Of a DNA stretch of 64,000 nt, positions 19,119 through 32,917 are shown piece by piece. The notes below the pieces were generated by a model, which saw nothing but the letters and a program-made list of their open reading frames with translations, was not told the DNA's origin and searched no databases. The stretch is from assembly GCA_947179155.2 (NCBI GenBank), contig OX359280.1, positions 8,359,501-8,423,500 on the forward strand, in the 5' to 3' direction. Numbering within the stretch: the first letter of the stretch is position 1; every line of letters begins with the position of its first letter. This DNA is from Hedera helix (lineage: Eukaryota; Streptophyta; Magnoliopsida; Apiales; Araliaceae). A program made the translations under genes and the position numbers.

Positions 19119-21109
19119 TGTTGGTCAAAATCAGAACTGTTTATTTATATTTTATTTTACTAGATAAATCCCGATCTCAAATTCATTTGAATGAATAACG
19201 TACAAGCATACACGGTCAACAAGTAATAAAGTGAAAGTAATGTATCGATCCCACGAGGAATTAATTCTAATGATTTTCCAAATATCGAGCCTATCAAGTT
19301 AATATTAGTTAAACGGTTAATTGAAGGCAGGAAAAGAAATGTAAATATGCAATTAACAATTAAACTACAAAAGCAATAAAGATAGATGAATCTATAATTA
19401 TATCTTCTCCCAATACTTCATTTAAATCTCCTAACTCTCCCTATTTGGTCTTACGGTCACGATGACTAGTTAACTGAGAATACAATAATATTTACACGCC
19501 TCTTTTGAAGGACATATAAACATACCAAATCTAAACCTATCCCATTCGACAGGATTTAGACAAAGACACCCAAGCTAAGCATTTCACTATATATCTATGA
19601 GAAATAGCAAAGCAAGGATTTGAAGCACAAATTATCACATTAGTTACATGTGGCACGTAGGTATATGTCTATCCTACGTACAAATTATGCACACGCTCCT
19701 AAGAACATATAACACAACACATGTTATCACATTCGAGTCAAAAAACTATAATCCATTTTCCAGTTTCATATAGGTAACCAAACTAACCACTTGGCCGAGC
19801 AATTAACATGAAAAAAAAATATGATAATCCAATTCATATGGTGCCATCCAAGAGAAAACAAATCATAGCCAACAAAGCACAAAAATATACAAAATACAAG
19901 ACAAACTTCATTTGGACATTTTATCGAACACTTGGCATGCATAGTAAAATTATTCTCTCAAAGAATTCACAAATGCAACAACAACCAAATAAGAGAGAGA
20001 TTCGATTAAACTACATATTAGATACCCAACAAAATCATAAATTCCATGCTCAAGCCAAAAATAAATGAGTAAAACCTCATCAAACATGCATACAACATAT
20101 ACATAGCTAAATGAGATCAAAACAACAATCACAATGGCTAAAACATGTAATAGATTCAATATTCATCCATTAATTGAATTTATAATCTAACTTTATTTCA
20201 AAAATAAACCAACATCAATGGAATATATAAATAAAGGAAGAAAAAAGAAAACTCATAACTCCCCTCAATCCATAGCTTCCAATTGATGTTGAATCTCATT
20301 CCTAGCAACCATGGAAGGTGTCTTTCATCTTCTCTTGGCCTCCAAAATCGCCTCTAGCAACCTCCCAAAGAAGAAGAAATCAAATTAAAATGTTTAGGGC
20401 TGCAGTTTTCCTCTTAAAAACTGATTTCTACGTGTTGGAACAGTGCACCGCCACGGCGGTCAAAGGCAGCGTTGTGGCGGTCAAACATTCTGCTCAATTT
20501 AGGTTTTGTACTATCGTTGGGGCTGTGGAAAGCACTGCTGTGACGCTCATACAATCTGCCCAGATATGCTTCCTTTTTTGGACTACTGCAGCCGCCTTTA
20601 GTGTTTTGGGAATAACTCTCTCATCCAACCTCCAATTGAGATGATTTAAGATGTTTTGAAAAGATGAGAAGTAGATATACGATTTACATGTTGGACAAAT
20701 TGAGAGATACTGGCTGGATCAAGGTCAATATTGAGTTACAAATGGCTATTGTGTAAACGACAAGCTAGAAATCCAAATATGGCAACTCTAAGCTTTGATC
20801 TACCAAGCCCTTATTCAAAAATTCTATAAAATGAAATAAAAACACATAAAAGGAATACAAAACCACATCCTACAACAATAACATAAAAACATATAAAAAT
20901 ATAATAAGAACTTAAACTATATAATAAGAATAAAACATATAAAACAAACATAAAACACTTAAACATAATATAAAACACTGAAACATAATATAAAACATAA
21001 TTTATGACAATAATGTGAAAACATATAAAAAATAACTAAAAATGCTAAAGAATTCACAAATTATCAAATCCAAGAGTATTCAATAAGTAGGTATAAAAAT
21101 AAATCATCA
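19119..21109 (-). mobile_element. Athila-type solo LTR, minus strand
   Basis: TG...CA boundaries with 5-bp duplications CAGAC at 19114-19118 and 21110-21114; 1991 bp and no internal domain. On the minus strand it starts TGATGATTTATT and ends with a segment reading TTTATTACTTGTTGACCGTG TATGCTTG, matching the ends of the Athila-type LTRs at about 27770 and 42410. It interrupts the RNase H/integrase part of the surrounding element. A GC module (20447-20492) sits inside. Small ORFs within it (about 19808-20068, 20318-20644) show no domain. Confidence 0.88.
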
Positions 21110-21114
21110 CAGAC

Positions 21115-22530
21115 CATCTCTTAAGACTTGAGAATCCTAAACAACAACAGGGAAATGGTACAATTATCAATGAATCCTTCCCTGATGAGCAGCTATTTTC
21201 AATCACAAAGGAAGCACCGTGGTATTCTGATTTTGTAGATTACATTGTGAGTCAAACGCTTCCTCCGGAGTTGAACTACCAACAGTGGAAAAAGTTCTTA
21301 CATGACATGAAGAATTACCTGTGAGATGAACCATTTTTGTTCAAGTAGTGTGCATATCATATGTTGAGAAGATGTGTACCCGCCAAGGAAATTGAAGGTA
21401 TATTTCACCATTCCCACTCATTAGGCTATGAAGGACATTACGGGGGAGAGAGAAAAGTAGCAAAAGTTCTTCAATTCAGATTCTATTGGCCCACTCTCTT
21501 CAAAGATGCCCATGCTTTTGTGTCAAGGTGTGATAGATGCCAAAGAGTTGGCAACATTTCAAAGTGACATGAGATACCCTTAAACAGTATTTTAGAGGTT
21601 GAGATCTTTGACGTTTGGGATATTGACTTCATGGACCCATTCTCGTCCTCATACAACAATTTGTATATTCTAGTTGCAATCGACTATGTCTTAAAGTGGG
21701 TTGAAGCAGCTGCTTTATCTACCAACAATTTTAAAGTGGTGTTAAATTTTCTTCAAAAGAACATCTTTACAAGGTTTGGCACACCAAGGGCGATCATCAG
21801 TGATGAAGGCACTCATTTATATAATAAGCAGTTTACAACCCTTCTAGCTAAATATGGAGTTACTCATAAGATTGACATAACTTATCACCCCCAGACAAGT
21901 GGCCAAGTAGAAATTTCAAATATAAAGGTGAAGCGTATTTTGGAGAAGATTGTTAATCCAAACAATGAAGATTGTTAATCCAAACAGAAAAGATTGGTCG
22001 AAAAAGCTTGATGATGCTTTATGGGTATATCGAACTAACTATAAAACACTGATTGAAATGTCCCGATACAAGTTGGTGTTTAGGAAAGCTTATCATCTGC
22101 CAGTCAAATTGGTGCGTTGTGCATATTGGGTTATTCGAAAGTTGAATTTTAACTTGCATGCGACTAGTGAGAAACATCTCTTATAGCTTAATAAAATGGA
22201 TGAATTTTCCTCCAAGCATATGAGAATGCTAAGCTGTATAAAGAAAGACCAAACGGTGGCATGACAAATAGATCATTAAGCGTAGGTTCGAGCTAGGTCA
22301 AGCTGTACTCCTTTTCAACTCCAGATTAAAGCTTTTCCTAGGCAAACTAAAATCAAGGTGGTCTGGTCAATTCATCATTACCACAATATTCCCACATAGA
22401 GAGGTTAAGGTCGAGGAGCCCAACATGAAGAGAACTTTTAAAATGAATGGCCAACGTCTTAAGCATTATTGGGGTGGCAACATTGCTCGTCAAAGGACCT
22501 CAATTAATCTTGCCAACCCGGAATGACACA
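21115..22530 (+). pseudogene. Athila-like integrase
   Basis: Resumes the pol interrupted at 19118. An HHCC zinc region is encoded at 21361-21567 (HSHSLGYEGHYGG ... FVSRCDRCQRVG). The core is at 21631-21978 with VAIDYVLKWVEA, RAIISDEGTH and HPQTSGQVEISN, giving the D, D and E positions. A 22-bp tandem duplication (21946-21989) shifts the frame right after the core. The C-terminal domain follows in broken frames (DALWVYRTNYKT, then RRFELGQAVLLFNS, SRWSGQF) up to about 22530. It is non-functional. Confidence 0.87.
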
Positions 22531-24005
22531 GGGAGTAGTCAGGTTGAAGACTATAAAACAAGCGCTAATTAGGAGGCAACTCAAGTTTATTTATTTTATT
22601 TTATTTCACATTAGTAATTTTAGTTTCTTGTGATTAATTAGTATTGGGTACTTTAGTTTTTGTAATTTGTTTCAATTATGTTATTCCATGTTATTTATGC
22701 TAATGTAGTCCAACCCTAGTGTAGATCCAGTTCATTTTTCAAAGCCTTAGCCGTTTTCGATTTCCCTACCTCCATACTCGGATGACAATAAGGTCCCTCG
22801 TGACGAATGACCTCTTCAGGAGAGTCCTCTATTTTAATTATTTCTATATTTACTTTATGAGGACATTGTCGTATCTAAGTTTGGGGGTGGTTCATATGCA
22901 TTGCATTTCATTATAGTTTTTGCATATGCTTCCTGTTGCATTTAATATTTGTGTTCATGTTGAATTTCATTATTAAAAAATATATATACAATTTAGGAAA
23001 TTTTTTGCATTTAGAGTATGCATTTGGATTCACTTGAGCAGTGTTTTGGTTTTAGTGGTAATTTTTTTGGCCAATGATAATAACTTGGTGAATTAGTTAA
23101 TAACTTGTGTGAGATGAATATTGACTGTTGGTCTAATTCTTAACGATTTGCTAGTTTGTGCATTATTTAAGACCCTATACACTCATATGCACGTATTTAG
23201 TGTGTCGAATTAGTTGAAATTTGGACTAGGTTTGTTGGATTAAATGTTAGTGAAAGATAAAGAAAACCTCTACTGCTTATTTGATCATGTTACAATAAAG
23301 AAGTAAAAATAAATGCTTTAATAACTATCGAGAATGAAAAATTGAAAAAAATATTATTAATTATGATGGTTAAAGGCAGCTTGGCTAGTTTATTTTTGTG
23401 GTCTTAGTTACTCGAACAAGTAAGCCTTTAGGAGTGTCTCTACACTTAGTACCTTAAAGTCATCTGGTTTGGGAGTCATTGGTGAAAATTTCTCTACATG
23501 GGTGACTTTGAAAAGCCTAAGAAAAATAAACATTGCACATGCCAAGATTAAAGATAAAACATATACGAGATGAAGCGTAAGATGCACTCGTGAAGATTAA
23601 AGGAAAAAAAATAAGAGAATTTTTTTTAAAAAAAATATATGAAGATAAGTATATAGAACAACATTGTAATTCTTTTATCAAATATCTTTTATGGACATTG
23701 AAATTCATTAGACTTACCTGAATTTTGATTGGTTTGATGCATTGGATTTACACACACACCAAAGGGGTTGATAGTAATGTGATACTAGTGATATATTAAG
23801 TTATGTATAAAGCATGATTTTGAAGTTTTGTGTGGGTTGTTACTAATGAATCTTTGAGGCTGATATTTCGATCATTATATTTAATCATTACTCGAGGTAT
23901 TTTATCATTAGAGTCTTCACGTTTATTAGTATGTTAGAGTTGCATTTAGTTTTTATTTTCTTATTTTTGCTTGAAGGCAAGTAAAGAGTTAAGTTTGGGA
24001 GTATT
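22531..24005 (+). other. Athila-like 3' non-coding region and polypurine tract
   Basis: About 1.5 kb with no coding homology I can recognise. An env-like ORF, present in some Athila elements, is not detectable. A CTAAGTTTGGGGGTGG purine run at about 22877 and a second one, AAGTTTGGGAG at about 23991, occur. The second directly precedes the 3' LTR start at 24006 and is the likely polypurine tract. Confidence 0.6.
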
Positions 24006-24666
24006 TGATAAGTAGGTTTTATATGTATTTATTAAGTGTTTTTAGGCTTAATTATTTATGAATTTTTAAGTATTTTTAGTATTTTAGGTATTGTTATGTG
24101 TTTTTAATATTTTTAGTATTTTTTATTTTATTTTTATATTGTTCATAATTCATTTTGTAGGAAAAATGGCTGAAGGGGCATTATCATAATTTATGCAATT
24201 GTTATGGGTAAAGCTGTAACTATAGCAGATTAAGATGACCCGCATGGCGCAACACTTGTTGGATCAGTAGCAACAGGCGAGACAGCGTCGTTTGGCACCT
24301 TGGAGGCTCACAGTAATAGGGCGCGCACTGCGCAGGAGCAGCATAAAGGTTATTAATACGCGCCATACACGGTTGACTGCAAACAACTTACATATTCATG
24401 CAATCCGTGAGTTCCACCATTATACTTATTACTTTCCATTCATTCAGTAGCAATTGTGATTTTCAGCAATCTTTTTTACATGTGGGTCAAAGCATTGCAT
24501 TAAAGGATATTTATTTAGAGAATAATTAGCAGTTCGGAAATAGAATAGGATTGTGAGTATGTATTTTATTTTAATTAGGACACTATGCATTAGACTTTTA
24601 ATTAAATTATAAATTCTATTAGGGTTTGGAAAATTAATTCTATTAGGGTTTGGAGAAATTAGAGTC

Positions 24667-24675
24667 CTATAAATA
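24667..24675 (+). promoter_or_regulatory. Athila-type LTR TATA box
   Basis: CTATAAATA, also at 41478-41486 in the related solo LTR at the same relative place. Confidence 0.6.
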
Positions 24676-25009
24676 CATGACAAAGGAAAGCTAAACGGGA
24701 GGACAATAACCTAGAGGCACAAAGAGGATAACCAAGAGATACATTGAAGAATTGAAGCAAATGAGACAACACCAAGGGTTCAAGAATTGGAGATTGAATA
24801 AGTGCTACAAAGATTTTATTCTTTATTCTTTTATCTTTTAATTCTTATTATTATAAGATGTTGTTTAAATTATAGATTTCTTTTTATTTAATTATGAACT
24901 AATTTTATTTTTAGACTACAATGGAACCTGATGTCTAGTATAAATTAATTCACTCTTATTTCAATTATTAATCTTTATGATTCATTTATCATATTTTATG
25001 TGTATATGT

Positions 25010-27259
25010 TGTAACGCACTGAAATCCCTATGTTCCTTAATTCTATCCATTCAATTATGGATTTCATAATCATTAATCTTAAAATCAATTATATTATCCT
25101 CAATCATCTTAACGGCGATTTTGTACGTTAAAACGTAACATTTAACTTTTAAAGACATTAATTGACCATAATGCGGTCCATAAATCTGTTTATTTATGTT
25201 ACATTCTTTAACTATCTCAGGATCGTAACGTTCACTTTCTATAAACTAGAACTTAGGTCAAGCATTTATAAATCGTGACCTAGTCTATTACAATTATCAT
25301 AATCATATATATTATGATTTGCATAACACAACCTGTGAATAAATTTTCATCAGTTAACTATACATATATGACCCTGTTTACTTATACTTGTTCAATTCTT
25401 GTTCCTGTTTACCATCTGTACCATACATGTGAGTTTCATTATAAAGCATACTCGACTTACAACAATACAATCATCTTGCCTCATTACATCCTCTACTTTG
25501 AACAATACACACATACAATTTATTTCTATGGATTTACAAACCACTCATTCATTCCTATCACCTTCAAGGTTTAACATTTATCTGCTTCATGGGAACATTA
25601 CACAGATACATTTAACAAATTTCCTTCATGCTTATTTATGCATCTACATTCTTTACCTTTAGCTTAACCGGAACCTCCGGCCATCTCATACTTTACCTAA
25701 AAATGTTAGTTCACAGCAAGAGTGAGCACAAAGGCTCGGTAAGTCAATCACATAACACCTTTCATTCTTATAATTTATAATTATGCGTCATGCATTTCTT
25801 ACTTTACCATGCTATACTTAACTGTCACATATTTCATTTAGCAGTTAAATAACATAGTTGCACGTAAGACATATTCCACATCGTTTACTATCATATAGTT
25901 CACATAGAACAATCATTACATTTATGTCTGAAAAACTTGTCTGATCAGTATTTATATACTTAACATTTCCGCTTCTTAAATCGCCTATCAGAACCGTCTT
26001 GTCGGTTTGCTATTCCAAAATTTATCTGTAAACATACAATCTATATATCATTATAGAATCATAAAACTTTACATAATTTCTTTTACATAAACCATAAATA
26101 TTCATTTGATGTGTTATAACGTATATAGGTTAATAACACATCCTAACTCGCCCTCGACCTTGTACACAAGCATAACATGCTTTTACTTTGCTTTTGGGTA
26201 TGTTAGATTATACCGTTTCTTGTTTCATTATACTTTAACACCTTTTAAATTGACCATTATTATCAATTCTAGGGTTTATATAACTTATTTCTATCATTCC
26301 ACATCAACATATAGCTTTTTGGAAGCTTAATTTTTTTTCAAATGAACAGACATTTCGCCCCGGCGCCTTCAGACTTCGCTAGCCGCGAAATCTTCTTGGC
26401 CATGAACAGTACATTTGGCCCCGGCGCAATGTTTAGTATAAAACATTGTGCCTAGGTGCAACGTTCAAAAATCAGACTTTTACGCCCTTTTGCTTGTTTA
26501 CCTCACACACATATATCAATTCTCAACATACATGAAATCTACGTCCCTTATACTCACATTTGAGAGTATTATCTTCTTGTCTTTACACATCATATTACGA
26601 TTATCTTATTTCAATCATTCAATATCAATTCCTTAATAATTTCAACGTTCCACGATCGTTAATTGTACCATTTCTTTAATCCTTAATAGACCAATTAGAT
26701 CATACGGTTCCTTCTTCACTGCATATACATACTTACCTTACCTTGCCATTCTCACCTCCTCGCCTCTCCAAGCCTAATCATTAAATTTGCCATTAATTTC
26801 CATAACTAAAGCATCAATTTAAATACGTTTTTCTCATTTTCATCATTTCCTTCTTTCTTTATCAGATCGAATGCATCAATCTTCATACATCCAATCTATC
26901 ATATGTTGACACAATTAGTGTCCTACAGAATTTATTGTCTGTCCTTTACCTTTAATTCTCTATATTTTTATTTAATCATCGAAATTCATATTCATAATAT
27001 TTTCATCATCTGCTACGTTGCTAATACACTCTAAATAGATAATTGATCCATAAATATTTTATAGACCCTTATTCACCCTAAAAATCCTTCTGTACCATTC
27101 AACCACACAGGTCATTTCTAGCACATTGATTAAATAATACATAATTTTAATCACATATTAATACATCATTTCCTTCTAAACCAGGTTTTAATCCTTTAAC
27201 CTTTACTTAATTAGCCATGATCCTCATTTAGAAATCTTGTAAAAATTTGAGATGTCACA
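25010..27259 (-). mobile_element. Ty3-type solo LTR, minus strand (2250 bp)
   Basis: TGTAACGCACTG...GAGATGTCACA flanked by TATGT at 25005-25009 and 27260-27264. On the minus strand the start TGTGACATCTCAAATTTTT is typical of plant Ty3 LTRs. The flanks rejoin to a continuous Athila-type LTR when compared with 41880-41930. A minus-strand GAGC..GCTC hairpin module lies near 25715, and paired GC modules (CCCCGGCGC) at 26357 and 26419. ORFs inside (25314-25662, 26106-26330, 26448-26636) overlap in several frames and are not called. Confidence 0.88.
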
Positions 27260-27907
27260 TATGTTATAATTGTTTGGCCATATAATTATTTGATTTTCAA
27301 GATGGATTTGGAAGATGAAATCTAGGGTTTGATCTAATTAAGATAACATACATTATGTATAGAATAGGAATATATTTATACAATATAATTAACTATTTTG
27401 GGGGGATTTTAACTTAATGAATTTGGTCTTAATTATTTTACATACGAATATAGTAAATTAATTAGAATATGTATTTTTATCAAACTATTGGAAAAAGTTT
27501 AATAAATATTTATGAATTCCCAGTTAATGAATTGTGTGAATTAAATAATTGTTAATAGAGTGAAAGGATTTATGAGACGCATTGGGGGAAATTATAGTCT
27601 TAGTCCTTTAATCTAGTATTATCACTTTTTAATTAGTAATTTATTTTTAGTTTTAAATTATTAAATTCATAATATGATTTTAATTGTTTAAATAAAATTG
27701 AATTGATATAAAATTAGTACTTGAAATATTATTAGATATAATTCTCTGTGGGACAATACTTGACTTATCACTTTATTACTTGTTGGGCATGTATACTTGC
27801 ATGAATTTGTCTATACATAAATCTGACAACACTTGCTTTTGTGAGATTAGAGCTCCTAATTAACTAGATGTTGGTTGATTAGAGAAGTTAAGTGGACTTC
27901 ACCAATC

Positions 27908-27918
27908 CTATATATAAA
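27908..27918 (+). promoter_or_regulatory. LTR TATA box
   Basis: CTATATATAAA upstream of a (GA)n-rich leader, at the equivalent position to the Tekay TATA box. Confidence 0.5.
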
Positions 27919-27977
27919 GTACGTACTCCACCAAGTTGTATAGTTTGTTAGTCATTTTGCTAGAGTTCCAAGTATAG

Positions 27978-27980
27978 AAA

Positions 27981-28054
<74 letters not shown>
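27978..28054. repeat. (GA)n microsatellite
   Basis: About 75 bp of GA units with one AA interruption, just downstream of the LTR TATA box. Confidence 0.95.
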
Positions 28055-28060
<6 letters not shown>

Positions 28061-30998
28061 TAAAGAAAAGAGTAAGAACTCTTGAGAGTTAAAAATTTTA
28101 GAGAGAAGTAAGAGAGGTTTCAGTAGAGCTTAAGAAGGAGAAGGTGGAGTCTTTACACCATTTCATTTTGTAGAGAAAGAAAGCACCTAGATCTATAAGA
28201 TTTAAAAGTGTTCTTTAACTTTTAGTTTCATTTTTATAGTTAATATTTGTGGTATATGTTTTATACCATGTTTGTTGTGGGAGTTGTCTATGTGAAGAGG
28301 ATCTATGGTGAGATATGAAGGTATAAGGATGGATCTATGAAGGAGGATATGTGATACATATAGATCTATGTGTTATATACATGGTATATGTGATTTCTAT
28401 GGTCAAAAGTTGATATTGTTATAGAAAATATAGTTTTAATAGTTCAAAACCTATTTTTATACTCCATGATAGTATATCTATAATATTTATAAAGATATAT
28501 GGTTAAATATGCTAGATATGTATATTAACATAACTTGTATGCAAAGAGATTGAAGAAAGTTCATGTGAACATGTTTTAAAACGAAACCCTAGTTTGATGA
28601 CTAGTTTATTGGTTTGAATTCTAAGTTGTGAAAGTTGTTTATGTGATCTTTTCAACTTGTATGCTAGATCTATGAGTTTTGATCGTAATGCAACTTGAAT
28701 AATTTTTAAAGATGTTAAGATGAGTGAGTTATGATTTTTATACTGAAAGACATTGATTTTCAAAACCTTAGTCGATCGGTCGCGATTTCTATCACAAAAA
28801 CATTTTCAAAAAGACGATCGATCAATGAAATATTAAAGAACATTAAGTTATGAAGATAAAAAATCAAATTTGGTGTCTTTTGGATGCGTGTAACAAGTTT
28901 GATTGAATTTTGAATCAAGAAAATAAAGTTAGAAAAATTAGGGTTTGTGTTATAGACTAACTGCCGTAGCACTGGGCTTCACCATCATAGTAGTGAGGGG
29001 TTTTGTCCGGGACCATGGCGGCACTAGTGTCCATTGCTGTAGTGGTGGTCCAGATCATTTAAAAAATGTTTATTTTATTAACCGGGTCGAGTAGGGTCGA
29101 GTCGGGCCATGGGTGTCGGGTCGGGTCGGATCTATTTGTCCAACATGGGTCAGAAAATTGTCAAATTAAATAATATTATTATAGGACCTAATTAATGTAA
29201 TTAAAATATTGTAAATAATAAATTAAGTGAATAAAATATTATTAAATAATTAATAATATTAGAAAATAAATAAAATATTATTAAATAATTAATAATATTA
29301 GAAAATGAATAAATTGTTATTAAATGATTAATAATAAAAAAAAATATTATTTAATGATTAATAATATTAGAGAGAGAGTAAAACATTATTAAATAATTAA
29401 TAATATTAATAAGTGTTTAAAATAATTAAGTATGTAAAATATTATTAAGTGGTTAATAATATTTGTAAGTATTTGAAATATTATTAAATGATTAATTATA
29501 TTGCTAAATGAGTAAGATATTATTTAATGACTAATAATATTCGTAAATGATTAAGATATTATTAAATGGTTAATAATATTTGTATGTGGTTAATATATTA
29601 TCAAAATGTTAATAATATTATGAAGTGATTGTTATGTTATTAAATGTTAATTATGTAGTCCAAATATTATCAAAGGTTGATAATATTATTTGATGATTAA
29701 ATGATGTGATTAAGTGTTAAATTATTTAAGTGATGGATAACAAGGTTATTAATGTGAAATAAACATGTATGTGATATACTAATTGGTAGATCAACATTAT
29801 TAATGTTAGGTCATTCAAAGGGAGTTAATTTAAGTTGATGAGCAGTAGTCAGCAAACAAAGCAAGTTCTTTAACCCAACTCAAGTATTATTGTGCAAGTT
29901 TCCTACCTTAAACTTATTTTTCATTGAGCAAGTTTTCTTGTACTTATTTCATTGTGCAAGTTTCTAAACTTAGATTTGTATTTATTTTTGCAAGTATTCT
30001 AAGTGGGATAATTATTAAAAATTATTATAAATTGTTATAAGTCATTGATATATGCACTTGGTGCAATTAAAGCCATTATATTATTGAATTATTGAATTAT
30101 TAAACTATAAAGTACTTTTAAATCCATGAACTGTTTAAGAAGAAGTCTATGTTATTTGTACCGGCTAGACAATGCATGTATTAATTCATCAACTTAAATA
30201 TTATTGAAGTTAGTCCAAACCATATTGTTGTGGTCCGGAATCGAAGGTAAGAGCTGTAATGAACAACCCTCATAGTAGGGGAAATTTTTTAATATTTCAG
30301 GTATAAGCTCAAAATGAGAAGTAGGTGGGTGTAAACTTAAAACGTATTATAGGTGGTTATGTTGTGCGCAATATATACATACAATATGTTGATTAACTAG
30401 AGTATCCATCTTCGGATAATGCAATTGATATGGTTGCTAATATTTAAAACGAAATGGTAGTCTTTTGACTTTTGGGTGTTAATAATACTCAAAACGTATG
30501 TTCATGGTCATGTGTCCTTTCGGCAAGAAAAAGCATAAATCTGAATCAAAAGGAAATTATTATCCATTGTTATATGCCTTCATAATTATTATATATTGTT
30601 GAAGTTCTAAGAAGAATAATTATTTTTCATTCATGATATATGCTTTATTTGTTTATTTAAACTTGCTGAGCAAAGTAGTTGCTCACCTTTGCTATGTCAT
30701 AAATATTTTTGAGCTGAGCCCGAGTGCTTATATAAAGACAAAGGCAAAGGAAGGGCATAAGAGTAAAACTCTTAGAAGAAAAGTGTTATTATTACGTTGG
30801 TATAGTTGTTAACCTGTTGTATTATCAGGTATTTATAAAGTAATTAAGGTTAGTATAACCTGGGATTTATGGTACGTTTTGTAATAAATCTATATTTTTC
30901 GCGAGTTATTGGAGATTGAGTTTATGAATGTTGTTTAAAGTATTGGATCGTGAGCACCGAATCTGAGGTTCATGGGACCCGGATTATGGGGTGTCACA

Positions 30999-32118
30999 AT
31001 AATATAGAAGCAAATTAAAGATCAACCAAAGAAATGACACAACCCATATGTACTTCAAGTAAAAAGATATCCACACACACACATACACACTTACATGCAA
31101 CATTTTAGATGCTATAAGTGTAATGAAATTGGGCACACAATTGCAGTTTGTTCTACACATTATTTACCCAAAGTTAAATGGATTGTGGTTCCCAAGGAAA
31201 CTAACAAAGATGGACCCGAACAAGTATGGGTACCAAAATGAATAATGATTATCTTTGCAGGGTTCAAAGTCCACTGAATCTGTATGGTATCTTGACAGTG
31301 GATGCTCAAGACATATAACGGGAAATAAAGCTCTCCTATATGATTTCAAAGATAAAGATGGAGCAACAGTAATATTTTGAGATAATAATTATGGAAAGAC
31401 CAAAGGTTATGGATCAGTTGAAAACGGTGTTGTTTTTTTTCAGTAAAGTAGCTTATGTTAAAGGGCTGAAATATAATCTGCTAAATATAAGCCAACTCTA
31501 TGATAAAGGTCACCAAGTCATATTTCTCAACAATAAATGTCAAATTAGAGACTTGAAAACAAATTCTCTTAAGTTAACTGGATAAAGAGAAGGAAATGTC
31601 TATGTAATCAATCTTTCAAAGCTCAACTCCTCAGTAACAACGTGTTTCTTTGCTAAAGTTTTAAAAGATTTTAACTGGTTGAGGCACAAAAGGTTATCTC
31701 ATTTAAACTTCAAAAGTATGTCAAAATTGGTTTCCAAAGATCTAGTCAAAGAATTACCTAAACTAGAATTTATCAAAGAAAGACCGTGTAAAGCTTATTA
31801 ACTTGGGAAACTGACCAGAAGTTCATTCAAAAGAAAATAGACAAAGTCAAATGAAAGGTCTTTACAACTATTGCATATGGATTTGTTTAGACCAGTTCTA
31901 ATAACAAGTCTTGCAGGAAAGAAATATGCTCTGGGGGTAGTAGATGACTACACTATATTTAGGTGGGTTTTGTTCTGAGCTCAAAAGATGAAATCAGTTC
32001 ACAACTTATCAACCTTTTCTAACAAAACATGAATAAAAAGGGTGAGAACATCAATTCAATAAGAAGTGATCAAGGTCAAGAATTTGATTACTCCGAGATG
32101 AACAAAGTCTATGAAGAC
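30999..32118 (+). pseudogene. SIRE-type copia gag end, protease, integrase start
   Basis: Decayed coding sequence of a Ty1/copia polyprotein. A zinc knuckle CYKCNEIGHTIAVC is encoded near 31111. Next come QVWVPK, protease WYLDSGCSRHITG (about 31288) with intact D-S-G, then NLLNISQL, the GAG-pre-integrase motif WLRHKRLSHLNF (about 31679) and the integrase core start GKKYALGVVDDYT (about 31917). Several stops and shifts occur. Motif wording fits the SIRE lineage. The frame is cut at 32118 by a Ty3 insertion and resumes at 37336. Upstream gag lies left of the LTR that ends at 30998, beyond the window. Confidence 0.85.
32114..32118. repeat. Target-site duplication AAGAC (left)
   Basis: Repeated at 37331-37335. 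Confidence 0.88.
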
Positions 32119-32309
32119 TGTAGTGACCGGGAAATTTCGAGCTAGAATTTTTTTTGTGGCGTGCGATGTGTGCTACGTGTTATAGTATTTGACTAGCCAA
32201 TTCACTTCGAATTAAGTACGAAATAAAAGTAAATCAAATTAATGTATTAATTAAATGGATTATTAAGCTTTGTTATATATAATTAACATAGCGTAAATAT
32301 TAGTCTTGA
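32119..32309 (+). repeat. 5' LTR remnant
   Basis: TGTAGTGACC..., matching 32918-33109 except for a few changes; truncated by deletion at 32309/32310. Confidence 0.88.
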
Positions 32310-32917
32310 AAGAAGTGTGTTGACAAAGAATTATCCTAAGGGTTGAACAAAGTACGAATAATGATGGTTAAATGAGGAGTTAATAAAACAAGCGAAGCAA
32401 GAGAATGCTTCAACCGTTAAAAGGTGTTTAAAGGTTTAAATGATAAAACCTAAAAGAAGAAATAAAACGAATGAGATATCGTTAGTATAGTGTGTATAAA
32501 CAACTATGATGCGAATTTAGGCGCAATGCCTTACAAGGTTACGTCCGGGAGGAAACTCAAAATGTTTTGTACCAAGACGAGATAAGGAACGTCGATTATT
32601 GAACATAAATTGGTTCAACAGGCAGCCAAGAGTGTTGAAACAAGGTAAGTCAGGTAAGTGACGAGACAAGACAAGACAGGTTGGTAACCACAATAATAAA
32701 TCTGGAATCGTTAAATAGAGATCCTAAGGATCAAAGCCTTATGTAATCCCAATCTAAATAATGGATGGGAAGGAATGAATTTCGATGAGTAACAATATAT
32801 CGTCTATGTTAAACAAGAAATTTGGAGGGAACCAAATGGTAAGCAGTTACGTGGAAATCTTGCAAGTAACCGTGTTTTAGAAATTCCGGGGACGAAATTC
32901 TTATAAGGGAGGGAGGA
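32310..32917 (+). other. Ty3 internal remnant and polypurine tract
   Basis: Non-coding sequence with no recognisable pol motif. It ends in the GGGGAC...TTCTTATAAGGGAGGGAGGA block that precedes chromovirus-type 3' LTRs (compare 12360-12389). Confidence 0.65.

Larger units (their letters stand above)
24006..27831 (+). repeat. Athila-like 3' LTR, interrupted by a solo LTR
   Basis: TGATAAGTAGG...GACAACA. Without the nested insertion (25010-27264) it is about 1.57 kb, close to the 1646-bp related solo LTR at 40830. TATA box CTATAAATA at 24667-24675. The end shares a TTATTACTTGTTGG..TGTATACTTGC stretch with the other two Athila-type LTRs. The next 5 bp (CTTGC) should be the TSD of the whole Athila-like element; its partner is outside the window. 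Confidence 0.85.
27832..30998 (+). repeat. Ty3-type LTR, right part, split by the Athila-like element
   Basis: Ends GGGTGTCACA at 30998, followed by ATAAT and then copia coding sequence, with no primer-binding site, so it is a 3' or solo LTR. The left part (about 0.7-0.8 kb, judged from the Tekay LTR) is missing because the Athila-like element sits at 27831/27832. It shares the Tekay LTR plan: TATA box (27908-27918), GGGTC block (about 29082-29133), AT array (about 29168-29690), CGGCTAGAC module (30160) and compound hairpin (30632-30700). A (GA)n microsatellite of about 75 bp lies at 27978-28054. Confidence 0.85.

Noticed and set aside
25314..25662. Two overlapping ORFs rich in His, Tyr and Thr
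   Set aside because: Inside a minus-strand solo LTR; overlapping frames, AT-driven composition.
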